A stretch of 64,000 nucleotides of DNA from Vibrio sp. 16 (GTDB taxonomy: Bacteria > Pseudomonadota > Gammaproteobacteria > Enterobacterales > Vibrionaceae): positions 186,001-250,000 of the forward strand of contig NZ_OY808998.1 in assembly GCF_963681195.1 (NCBI RefSeq). Direction: 5' to 3'. The position numbers were made by a program, and so were the translations under genes. Positions 27,564-35,214 of this stretch are shown one piece after another (within the stretch, counting starts at the first letter, position 1; the number at the start of each line of letters is the position of its first letter). The notes below the pieces were generated by a model, which did not search any database, was not told the origin of the DNA, and saw nothing but the letters and a program-made list of their open reading frames with translations.

Positions 27564-28262
27564 TCAGCGGGTAATCGTACTCTCTATACTGACCGCATCA
27601 TGACGCCAATACTCAATTGACGTATCCACTATCCTTCCCTGCTCATCGTAGTTAGTACACTCAATCATCAGTGCTGGTGTCCCTACCGTCGCGTTTAGAG
27701 CATGGGCAATGTCACCTTGCAGGCCTGTGGTCGTAATGCGTTGCTGCGTCTTTCCATAAGAGAGGCCGTAGGTTTCGCGATAAACCTGAGTCAACGACAT
27801 TGAAAAATCCACTTCAAGCAGGTTTGGGACAATTGCAGGCTGAACGTAATGGACGACATAGCAAACAGGGCGCCCTTCGAGATAACGTACTCGTTCAATC
27901 TGATAGATATCAGAAAACGGCGCTAGTGCCATCATTGCTGATGCGTACTTGTTCGCTAACGTCGATTTCGACACTAAGACTTGAGTTTTACCTTGACGGT
28001 TTTGCTGGTTCGTAAGTTCTCGAAAACTAATCGATACTGAAGGATCAAGCTTTAACGTCGGCCGAGAGATAAACCAACCTCTACGATCCTCACGATAAAT
28101 GCGCCCTTCTGATTCTAGTAATGACAAGGCTTCACGCAAAGTAACGCGCGTCGTATCAAACGCTTCTGCGAGTTTTCTCTCTGACGGTAGCTTCTCGCCT
28201 GCTGCGAGCATTCCGGTTTCGATTTGCTCAACAATCGCGTCTTTAATTTTTACGTATTGCAC
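27564..28262 (-). CDS. GntR/HutC family regulator with UTRA domain
   Basis: A 232-residue protein starting at GTG 28262. Residues 1-70 are the GntR winged helix (EKLPSERKLAEAFDTTRVTLREALSLLESEGRIYR). Residues 85-230 form a UTRA ligand-binding domain (IYQIERVRYLEGRPVCYVVHYVQP, ALMIECTNYDEQGRIVDTSIEYWRHD). HutC-type proteins usually sense sugars, histidine intermediates or phosphonates. Neither neighbour points to a substrate. A perfect 10-bp palindrome just upstream of the start is a candidate autoregulatory site. Confidence 0.9.
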   Translation of the reverse strand: MQYVKIKDAIVEQIETGMLAAGEKLPSERKLAEAFDTTRVTLREALSLLESEGRIYREDRRGWFISRPTLKLDPSVSISFRELTNQQNRQGKTQVLVSKSTLANKYASAMMALAPFSDIYQIERVRYLEGRPVCYVVHYVQPAIVPNLLEVDFSMSLTQVYRETYGLSYGKTQQRITTTGLQGDIAHALNATVGTPALMIECTNYDEQGRIVDTSIEYWRHDAVSIESTITR

Positions 28263-28273
28263 AGTCTGCCCTT

Positions 28274-28283
28274 TGGTTAACCA
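28274..28283. promoter_or_regulatory. Palindrome upstream of the GntR-family gene
   Basis: TGGTTAACCA is a perfect 10-bp palindrome centred 16-17 bases before the GTG start. A position this close to the start fits self-repression. Short palindromes can arise by chance. Confidence 0.4.
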
Positions 28284-28344
28284 TTACTTTGTTTGGCAAG
28301 CAATTATACACGCAAAATAGAGCAATGAGTGGCAGGAAGTTGCT

Positions 28345-28779
28345 TCACGTGCAAGTGGATTTATGTGGCTCACCTAACCAAGAGACGGCCATCTTTGTGT
28401 AGGCGACATCGCCTTTGTAAAAGCACTCCCCTTCAGGTTGTAAGCCAAACTTCGCGTAGATGCCAGTAGCACTGATGCGCGCGTCGCACCAAAAGTGCTC
28501 AACACCACTAGCTTTAAGATCGGACATTATGCGAGTCAACATGGCTTTACCGATACCTTGCCCTTGAAACTCGGAGCGAGTTGCAAACTTTCGTAACCGA
28601 CTCACCTTACCCGACGTAAAAATTGAAGCCACTGACACCAACTCGCCGTGTAGATAAGCACCATAGTGAAGACCTTTATCGTCATCGCTCACGCGGCAAA
28701 AATTGATACTTTTGGTCGGCCACAGCACAGCATGCCGAATTGGCAAGGTCTCTTCAGCAGAAATAAGACGTATATCCAA
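28345..28779 (-). CDS. GNAT family N-acetyltransferase
   Basis: The best start is TTG at 28779 (LDIRLISAEETLP), with a perfect AAGGAGG five bases upstream. This gives 144 residues, a normal GNAT length; the longer frame to 28908 has no family similarity. The acetyl-CoA motif is RSEFQGQGIGKAMLTRIM (R/Q-x-x-G-x-G/A type). Substrate is unknown. It is followed after 82 bp by the GntR gene on the same strand but is likely a separate unit. Confidence 0.85.
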   Translation of the reverse strand: MDIRLISAEETLPIRHAVLWPTKSINFCRVSDDDKGLHYGAYLHGELVSVASIFTSGKVSRLRKFATRSEFQGQGIGKAMLTRIMSDLKASGVEHFWCDARISATGIYAKFGLQPEGECFYKGDVAYTKMAVSWLGEPHKSTCT

Positions 28780-28923
28780 CGCATCCTCCTTCGTTAATTC
28801 GTCCCTAGTTTTGCTACAGGTTAGGGAAGATGTAAAGGGAAAGAGCAACGCATCTACTATTGAGACGAGGGAAAAGTATTGAGGCGAGGGAAAAAGCGGC
28901 CCTAACATAAGGCCACTTTCAGA

Positions 28924-29535
28924 TCAGAAAGACGCAATAAAGACTTGGAGTTGGCTAATTATGCTTGCCAGAGCCATGCTCCCTTCATAGGTCAGCGTCC
29001 AACAATAAAAACCGATGTTGAGCGTTATCGACGCCCAAAATAGAAAACGAAACTCCACATTGGTGTATTTGTGGTGCAAGATCGACTGAGCAAGCAGAGC
29101 ACCGGGCCAGCCACCAAACAGGTTAAGTAAATAGAAGACCATATCCGGTACTTGGCTGCCACCAGTGTGCTGCGCTTGTTTATCGACGGAATAGATGAGG
29201 TAGGTGACCGTTGAGAGGGCAATCGCACCAACAAGAACAACGGGGGGGAAGTTGAGTAAAAACACGCTCGCAACCATGGTCGAAACAAACCAAATCGCGA
29301 CTGCCAACGGGAAACTGAAGACAAATTGCCGCTCAACATGAACCGCTTTTAAGGCTCCTTGCTCATCTTCGGCAAGACGAAACTGTACTCTGTCTCTTAA
29401 CCGAGGTGGGTGCCCGAATGCTTCAAAATCAAATAAGTCAAACCTTACTTGTGCCTCTTGATCATCAACTGAGATATAGCCGTAACCCTTGTGATGATTC
29501 CACTCACTGATCGTTCCTTGAATAGCCATTGTCAT
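28924..29535 (-). CDS. Cold-shock domain fused to DUF1294 membrane protein
   Basis: A 203-residue protein (start 29535, or 29529). Residues 4-68 are a cold-shock/OB fold (QGTISEWNHHKGYGYISVDD, with ribonucleoprotein-like YGYI). Residues 70-200 hold three or four membrane helices of DUF1294, with the typical YSVDKQAQ and NLFGGWPGALLAQSILHHK motifs. The fusion puts a nucleic-acid-binding fold at the inner face of the membrane; the function is not known. A second cold-shock-domain gene lies about 270 bp upstream on the same strand. Confidence 0.87.
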   Translation of the reverse strand: MTMAIQGTISEWNHHKGYGYISVDDQEAQVRFDLFDFEAFGHPPRLRDRVQFRLAEDEQGALKAVHVERQFVFSFPLAVAIWFVSTMVASVFLLNFPPVVLVGAIALSTVTYLIYSVDKQAQHTGGSQVPDMVFYLLNLFGGWPGALLAQSILHHKYTNVEFRFLFWASITLNIGFYCWTLTYEGSMALASIISQLQVFIASF

Positions 29536-29752
29536 TTACCCTATCGCGCCACACGCATCACCATGCAGCACTGTTGCCTAACGTAACGTTTAATTGATTT
29601 ATATGTATGCGCGTTAAATATAGACAAGTAAGAAACAATAGGCATAGCAGCCATCACAGTTTCATAACGAAATAGTTATATAACAATCAATAGGTGGATA
29701 GAGCCGTGTAAAAGACGGTTGAAGAGAACAAACTATTATCTCGTTTAATAAG

Positions 29753-29777
29753 CAAAGGCGCTGTAGGTAGCGCCTTG
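29753..29777 (-). terminator. Terminator of the small cold-shock-domain gene
   Basis: On the minus strand AAGGCGCT / AGCGCCTT with a 6-base loop is followed by TGCTTATT. It lies 24 bases past the stop at 29801. Confidence 0.75.
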
Positions 29778-29800
29778 AAGATTCATAAATAATAGGGAGA

Positions 29801-30010
29801 TTATCGAACAGGCATAATGTGCAAAGCCAATGCGCACCCGTTCATATCGCGCTCAGCGTCGAAAGCCACGCGTTCAGAAATGTACGGTGGTTGAGCCCCT
29901 AAATCCATGTCACGTACATGAAAGAACAGCGTCTCGTCTGACATATCTGCTCTAATGAGGCCAATTCCATGTTTTGAGTCCCAGTTTACAACTCTACCTA
30001 CCATCGCCAT
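29801..30010 (-). CDS. Small cold-shock-domain protein
   Basis: A 69-residue protein of CspA size. The OB-fold pattern is recognisable (GRVVNWDSKHGIGLIRAD, then ETLFFHVRDM), but the RNP motifs are altered: GIGLIR replaces the usual GFGFI. It may therefore be a divergent RNA chaperone or a structural relative. It has GGAG upstream of ATG and its own terminator. No long cspA-like 5' leader is obvious, since yjjG ends only 64 bp upstream. Confidence 0.85.
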   Translation of the reverse strand: MAMVGRVVNWDSKHGIGLIRADMSDETLFFHVRDMDLGAQPPYISERVAFDAERDMNGCALALHIMPVR

Positions 30011-30074
30011 TGTTGAATCTCCTTTGCGTTCTTACCCCTTGTACTGAGCAAAAGAAAAGAACGATCACTTGGCA

Positions 30075-30749
30075 TCACGCGAGTAGAATACTTTTTAACT
30101 CATGCAGCGATTCAACCTGATAGTTTGGCCCAATCCCCGGAATATTGGCTGCTCCAGAATGGTTTAACCAGCACGTCTCAATGCCAAAATTGATCCCGCC
30201 CAGAATGTCTGAGTGAGGGTTGTCACCCACCATGAGTATTTTTGATTTGCATGGTGAGCCTATTTTCTCATGCGCATACTGGAAGATACCCACATCAGGT
30301 TTAGCCACTCCAACCTCTTCAGAGATGATCACGTGATCGAAATAGTGCGTCATCCCCGTACGCTCAAGACGAACAGCCTGGAGTTCGGTAAATCCGTTTG
30401 TAATGATGCCAAGCCTTGCTTTACCGTGCAGAGATTCAATCAATTCTTGCGCGCCCGGTAGCATGGTACAAATATCGGCCATTGCATCAAGAAATGCGCT
30501 GTTTAGCTCGCTGGTCGTCGTACCTAGTTTGTTTGCCCACTCGTTAAAGCGGGTATGTTTTAGCTCATCCGCGGTAATCTTTCCATCTTGGTAGTCAACC
30601 CATAGAGGCTTGTTAACCGTTTGATAGTGCGCAAAGTCTTGCTCTGTAAAATCAACCCCTTTGCGAGAAAACATCAATTGCATTCCCTTAAACGCATCAA
30701 AGTGGAATAAGGTTTCATCGGCATCGAACAGAATCCAATCGTACTTCAT
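30075..30749 (-). CDS. yjjG: HAD-family nucleotidase YjjG
   Basis: A 224-residue HAD hydrolase. Motif I is LFDADETLFHF, motif II the threonine in IITNGFTELQ, motif III the lysine in VGVAKPDVGIF, and motif IV VGDNPHSDI. The helical cap and the ITNGF motif match YjjG, which removes the phosphate from dUMP, dTMP and non-canonical pyrimidine nucleotides in the cytoplasm. GGAGAG precedes ATG at 30749. Confidence 0.92.
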   Translation of the reverse strand: MKYDWILFDADETLFHFDAFKGMQLMFSRKGVDFTEQDFAHYQTVNKPLWVDYQDGKITADELKHTRFNEWANKLGTTTSELNSAFLDAMADICTMLPGAQELIESLHGKARLGIITNGFTELQAVRLERTGMTHYFDHVIISEEVGVAKPDVGIFQYAHEKIGSPCKSKILMVGDNPHSDILGGINFGIETCWLNHSGAANIPGIGPNYQVESLHELKSILLA

Positions 30750-30993
30750 TTGTCTCTCCTAACGTTAAGCAACCAGTTTAATCCTTTTCAATCCAGTTGG
30801 AAACGAAGGGATGCAGTGATTAGCGACCGTTTTTCCTGTCACCTTCACTCACATATGCGAGCATGACGATGTGATGCATAGCCCAGAACGTAAGATTGAC
30901 GTGATTAGTCAGCCAACAAGTGACGCAAAGCAAATTCATCCGCAACCAGAAAATGCACTATTGGCTTAAGAAAGAAAACCATTGGAGTCTGAT

Positions 30994-31125
30994 ATGAAAC
31001 GTTTTTTCCCATCCAGTGTAATGCTTACTCCCTTTGTCGTTAAATACTATTCAGACGACGAACGAGACGACGATGAACTTGACCCCGTAGAAGACGTCGA
31101 GCAACCGCCCACAAGCGATGAATAG
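30994..31125 (+). CDS. Small acidic protein of 43 residues, unknown
   Basis: A 43-codon ORF (MKRFFPSSVMLTPFVVKYYS, then an acidic tail ending PPTSDE). GGAG lies six bases before ATG at 30994. The N-terminal half is basic and hydrophobic; the C-terminal half holds 14 Asp or Glu in 23 residues. Codon use is balanced and there is no overlapping gene. It could be a real small protein peripheral to the membrane. I recognise no family. Confidence 0.6.
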   Translation: MKRFFPSSVMLTPFVVKYYSDDERDDDELDPVEDVEQPPTSDE

Positions 31126-31176
31126 CCCGCTTTTATCGAGTAAACAATCATCCCCATCTAAACTCTTCATTTCATC

Positions 31177-31208
31177 GGGCTTGCCATTTATGAAACCCAA
31201 GCAAGCCC
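31177..31208. repeat. Inverted repeat after the 43-codon ORF
   Basis: GGGCTTGC and GCAAGCCC form an 8-bp stem with a 16-base loop, 51 bases past the small ORF stop. No T-run follows. It may be a weak terminator. Confidence 0.45.
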
Positions 31209-31303
31209 TGTCTACGACTTATCTATGAAACTGCGAGCTCGTTATTAGCGCACTCGCCTAAATTCAACTAGCCTAATGACGACAAATAGATAAGGAAAAT
31301 CCC

Positions 31304-31954
31304 ATGAAAAATGTTGCGGTCATACTCAGTGGCTCAGGTGTCTTTGACGGAGCGGAAATCCACGAAGCGGTGTTGGTGCTTTATGCGATTGAAAAAGAAG
31401 GGGCAAGCTGGCATTGCTTTGCTCCAAATATCGAACAGCTTCATGTCATCAACCACAAAACAGGCGAAGAAATGAGCGAAAGCCGAAACGTACTGGTTGA
31501 ATCTGCGCGCATCGCACGGGGTAAAATCGAAGATGTCGCAAAACTCAACGTCGACGACTTTGATGCGCTTTTGTTGCCCGGCGGATTTGGAGCCGCGAAA
31601 AACCTCACCGATTTTGCCGTTAAAGGTGCAGAATGCAGTATCAATACTCATGTCGCCTCAGCATGTCGCGCCTTTGCCAACGCAGGTAAACCTGCCGGAT
31701 ATTTATGTATTGCTCCCGTTATCATACCGATGATTTATAAAGACCAAGTAAAAGGCACGATTGGAGCAGATGAAGCAACGGGTGTCGCGTTCAGCGCATT
31801 AGGTGGAGAACACATTGAATGTGCGGTGAATGACTATGTCTATGACCATGAGCGCAAGGTGCTTTCTACCCCCGCCTACATGTTGGCAGAAAACATTTCT
31901 CAAGCCGCGTCTGGGATTGAAAAGCTGGTCAGCAAGCTGGTAGAAATCGCATAA
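31304..31954 (+). CDS. elbB: Glyoxalase ElbB (DJ-1/PfpI family)
   Basis: A 216-residue protein. It opens KNVAVILSGSGVFDGAEIHEAVL, a signature of ElbB/SCRP-27A. The nucleophile elbow carries the cysteine in GYLCIAPVIIP, and the LLLPGGFGAAKNLTDFA loop is present. E. coli ElbB is a glyoxalase linked to isoprenoid output. AAGGAAA precedes ATG at 31304. It is a single-gene unit with a strong terminator. Confidence 0.93.
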   Translation: MKNVAVILSGSGVFDGAEIHEAVLVLYAIEKEGASWHCFAPNIEQLHVINHKTGEEMSESRNVLVESARIARGKIEDVAKLNVDDFDALLLPGGFGAAKNLTDFAVKGAECSINTHVASACRAFANAGKPAGYLCIAPVIIPMIYKDQVKGTIGADEATGVAFSALGGEHIECAVNDYVYDHERKVLSTPAYMLAENISQAASGIEKLVSKLVEIA

Positions 31955-31971
31955 AACCACGTCAAATTATA

Positions 31972-32009
31972 AACGCCCATTAAGGTCACAATCTTAATGG
32001 GCGTTTTTT
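31972..32009 (+). terminator. Terminator of elbB
   Basis: A 13-bp perfect stem (AACGCCCATTAAG / CTTAATGGGCGTT) with 8-base loop followed by T4, 17 bases after the stop. Confidence 0.92.
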
Positions 32010-32253
32010 CGCTCAATTCACAACCAATTGTAATTATTGATAAAAATAGCAAATCTGTTGGTAAAACGATTGCATCAACGCACGAAATTTTAACAATATT
32101 ATCAACGATAAATATGCAACAAGAGTTACATCACAGTTTTAGTCTCAAGCTACCACTTTTGGGTGAGAGATTTGCTCAAGATCAATTCTGCATCGTGAAA
32201 TTTTATGCGAATCTAACTGCAACTCTTAAATCCTATAATAATGGAGTCATCCA

Positions 32254-33402
32254 ATGACAAGTGCATTTTTCATCCCTACAGTAAACCTAATGGGTGCTGG
32301 TTGCCTAAAAGACGCAACTGACAGCATTCAATCTCAAGGCTTCAAAAAAGGTCTTATCGTTACAGACAAAATCTTGAACCAAATCGGTGTGGTAAAACAG
32401 GTGCAAGATCTACTAACTGAGCGAGCAGTTGAGACTGTAGTATTTGATGGCACACAACCAAACCCTACTATCGGCAACGTTAATGCTGGTTTGGCACTTC
32501 TAAAAGAACATCAATGTGATTTTGTTATTTCTCTTGGCGGTGGTTCTCCACACGATTGTGCGAAAGGCATTGCGCTTGTTGCCTCTAACGGCGGACAAAT
32601 CGCAGATTACGAAGGCGTTGACCAATCAGCAAAACCAATGCTGCCACTTATCGCTATCAATACGACAGCGGGTACCGCTTCTGAAATGACACGTTTCTGC
32701 ATCATCACAGATGAAGAGCGTCACATTAAGATGGCGATCGTAGACAAACACACAACACCATTGATTTCGGTAAACGATCCAGAATTAATGCTTGCAAAAC
32801 CAGCGTCATTAACCGCTGCAACAGGTATGGACGCTCTAACTCACGCTGTGGAAGCGTACGTTTCTATTGCTGCGACACCAATCACTGATGCGGTTGCGAT
32901 TAAAGCAATTGAGCTGATTCAAGCCCACCTACGTACAGCGGTTGAAAACGGCGATGACATCGAAGCTCGCGAGCAAATGGCTTACGCTCAGTTCATGGCA
33001 GGTATGGCATTCAACAATGCGTCACTGGGTTATGTTCACGCAATGGCGCACCAATTGGGTGGCTTCTACGACCTTCCACACGGCGTTTGTAACGCGATTC
33101 TTCTGCCTCATGTACAGCGCTACAATGCGCAAGTTTGCCCAGAACGTCTACGTGATGTCGCAAAAGCGATGGGTGTTGAAGTTGAAGGCATGACCGCTGA
33201 GCAAGGTGCAGAAGCCGCGATTGATGCGATTGTTGCTCTTGCGAAAGACGTGGGTATTCCTGCTGGTATCCAAGAGCTAGGTGCAAAAGCGGAAGACATC
33301 CCAACGCTTGCTGATAACGCGCTAAAAGACGCATGTGGCTTTACTAACCCTAAACAAGCGACTCACGAAGAAATCTCTGCCATCTTTACTGCAGCGATGT
33401 AA
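32254..33402 (+). CDS. Iron-containing alcohol dehydrogenase (YiaY/AdhB-like)
   Basis: A 382-residue group III alcohol dehydrogenase. The NAD site is [11 protein letters not shown]. The metal ligands lie in [12 protein letters not shown] (Asp, His region) and [19 protein letters not shown] (two His). It reduces aldehydes or oxidises short alcohols with NAD. E. coli YiaY and Zymomonas AdhB are close in pattern. Frequent use of a few codons suggests high expression. GGAG lies seven bases before ATG. About 240 bp of AT-rich sequence upstream holds its promoter, without an identified operator. Confidence 0.92.
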   Translation: MTSAFFIPTVNLMGAGCLKDATDSIQSQGFKKGLIVTDKILNQIGVVKQVQDLLTERAVETVVFDGTQPNPTIGNVNAGLALLKEHQCDFVISLGGGSPHDCAKGIALVASNGGQIADYEGVDQSAKPMLPLIAINTTAGTASEMTRFCIITDEERHIKMAIVDKHTTPLISVNDPELMLAKPASLTAATGMDALTHAVEAYVSIAATPITDAVAIKAIELIQAHLRTAVENGDDIEAREQMAYAQFMAGMAFNNASLGYVHAMAHQLGGFYDLPHGVCNAILLPHVQRYNAQVCPERLRDVAKAMGVEVEGMTAEQGAEAAIDAIVALAKDVGIPAGIQELGAKAEDIPTLADNALKDACGFTNPKQATHEEISAIFTAAM

Positions 33403-33431
33403 CGCACTCTTTCTTTCCTTTACTCCAGTTC

Positions 33432-33457
33432 AACCTCCCTTCGGGGAGGTTTTTTTG
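33432..33457 (+). terminator. Terminator of the alcohol dehydrogenase gene
   Basis: ACCTCCC / GGGAGGT with a TTCG tetraloop followed by T6, 30 bases past the stop. Confidence 0.92.
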
Positions 33458-33512
33458 TACTATCGTCTCCTTTAAACCGTACTACACTTTCTGAAACCAC
33501 AGGAGGTGACCG

Positions 33513-34244
33513 ATGAAACAACTGATTTTCCTTTTCTTTACGCTTATCAGCGCGGCAAGCATTGCTGGCGAAAATAAAATTTACAATGTAAATGGCAACG
33601 ATTACGAAGGCTACTGGATGAAAGCTGGGGATGATGCCCCGTTGGTTTTGCTTGTTCACGACTGGGACGGACTCACTGACTACGAGATGAAACGGGCGAA
33701 AATGCTTTCCGATATGGGCTACAACGTATTCGCGGCTGATCTTTTCGGTAAAGGTGTGAGACCTACTGAAGTAAAAGACAAAAGACAACACACTGGCGAA
33801 CTCTATAAAGATAGAGAGAAGCTCAGGGCTCTCATGCAAGGCAGTTTGGATTACGCGGCGTCTTTAGGTGGGAATGCTGATAATGTGGTTGTTATGGGGT
33901 ACTGCTTCGGTGGAGCCGCTGTTTTAGAGTCTGCTCGCGCGGGGATGAAGGCTAAAGGCTTTGTCACCTTTCATGGCGGTTTAAGCACACCGGAAGGACA
34001 AAATTACCAATCAACTACCGCCCCTATCTTAGTTCTTCACGGTACTGCGGACTCAGCGATTCCAATGTCGCAATTTGCTCAGCTCGCGACCGAATTGGAA
34101 ACACAAAAAATCGCCCATGAAATGATCACTTACAGTGGCGCCCCTCATGCCTTTACCGTGTTTGGTAGCGATCGCTATCGTGCCGATGCGGATAAGAAAT
34201 CTTGGCAGCGATTTGGTGAGTTTTTACAGCAAAACACCCAATAA
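33513..34244 (+). CDS. Exported dienelactone hydrolase family protein
   Basis: A 243-residue alpha/beta hydrolase with a signal peptide (KQLIFLFFTLISAASIAG). The catalytic triad fits dienelactone hydrolases: cysteine nucleophile in MGYCFGGAA, aspartate in HGTADSAIP, histidine in GAPHAFTV. Other marks are VLLVHDWDGLTDYE and ADLFGKGVRP. It is presumably periplasmic; the substrate is unknown. It has a near-perfect ribosome site (AGGAGGTGA) before ATG at 33513. Confidence 0.9.
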   Translation: MKQLIFLFFTLISAASIAGENKIYNVNGNDYEGYWMKAGDDAPLVLLVHDWDGLTDYEMKRAKMLSDMGYNVFAADLFGKGVRPTEVKDKRQHTGELYKDREKLRALMQGSLDYAASLGGNADNVVVMGYCFGGAAVLESARAGMKAKGFVTFHGGLSTPEGQNYQSTTAPILVLHGTADSAIPMSQFAQLATELETQKIAHEMITYSGAPHAFTVFGSDRYRADADKKSWQRFGEFLQQNTQ

Positions 34245-34245
34245 A

Positions 34246-34277
34246 AAAGAAGGCTAGAGATCGCTCTCTAGCCTTTG
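34246..34277. terminator. Terminator between the hydrolase and secF
   Basis: An 11-bp stem (AAGGCTAGAGA / TCTCTAGCCTT) with a TCGC loop and an A6 tract on the left. Because the T-tract is longer when read on the minus strand, it may serve secF as well. Confidence 0.8.
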
Positions 34278-34309
34278 GTTAGTGCAATTTACCCTTTTTT
34301 AACGCCCAC

Positions 34310-35212
34310 CTAAGGCGCAGAATCTACTTCAACCGGAAGATAATGTTTTGGCTCCAGTTTTAGCCATTCTGGCAGCACAGTACCAATTGAAATGGAAGAC
34401 CACGTACCCGAAAGAATACCAATAAACATCGCCACAGCGAACCCTTCCAACGCATTGCCGCCCATTAACCACAATGCAGAGACCGTCATCAAGGTCGTGC
34501 CTGACGTCACCATAGTTCGGGAAAAGGTGGCGATAACCGCTTGATCATTGATGGTCTCGGTTGGCGTTGACTGTTTCGCTACCAGCAGCTCGCGAATTCG
34601 GTCAGCGATGATGATCGAGTCATTCAGTGAGTAGCCTAAAATCGCGAGTATGGCGGCGAACACCGTCAAGTTAAACTCCATTTGAGTCGCAGCGAAGAAG
34701 CCTAACACCAAAACCACATCATGAATCAACGCCAAGAGTGAACCACTCGCCAATCGCCATTCAAAGCGGAAGCAGAGATAGCCCAAGATACACATCATCG
34801 AGATAAGCAGCGCAAGTCCACCTTGATCAACAAGATCATCACCAACTTGAGAGCCAACCATACTGCTGCTGACCACCGACACGTGATGTGATACTTTACT
34901 CAGCACCTGATTAATATCAGGGATAGTTTGCCCCGCTTCTGGGATTGGATAGCGGATAACCCAGCGCCCTGCGTCATCAGAGTGGGTCACTGACGTAAAT
35001 TCTCCGAGCTCTGGTTTGAGCGTGTTCAACAAATCATGGCTTGTTAAGCTCTTGTCCACTTGGACTTCTGTCACCATGCCGCCTGTGAAATCCAACCCCA
35101 TATTGAGACCACGTGCGCCCAATGCGACAAGCGATACGATCATCAAGGCGACAGACACAATACTGGTGACGTAACGAATCTTACGGATGTTTTGTTTTAG
35201 AAATTCGACCAT
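34310..35212 (-). CDS. secF: Protein-export membrane protein SecF (second paralogue)
   Basis: A 300-residue, six-helix RND-type protein. The N-terminal helix and GLDFTGGMVTEV are typical of SecF, as is GYSLNDSIIIADRIRELL in the fourth helix. With SecD it pulls translocating proteins to the periplasm using the ion gradient. It starts two bases after secD. Vibrios commonly have two secDF sets; the absence of yajC and tgt next to this pair marks it as the second set. Confidence 0.93.
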   Translation of the reverse strand: MVEFLKQNIRKIRYVTSIVSVALMIVSLVALGARGLNMGLDFTGGMVTEVQVDKSLTSHDLLNTLKPELGEFTSVTHSDDAGRWVIRYPIPEAGQTIPDINQVLSKVSHHVSVVSSSMVGSQVGDDLVDQGGLALLISMMCILGYLCFRFEWRLASGSLLALIHDVVLVLGFFAATQMEFNLTVFAAILAILGYSLNDSIIIADRIRELLVAKQSTPTETINDQAVIATFSRTMVTSGTTLMTVSALWLMGGNALEGFAVAMFIGILSGTWSSISIGTVLPEWLKLEPKHYLPVEVDSAP

Positions 35213-35214
35213 GA

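Noticed and set aside
31997..32257. 86-codon plus-strand ORF upstream of the alcohol dehydrogenase
   Set aside because: It starts inside the elbB terminator, has no ribosome site and low-complexity AT-rich composition.
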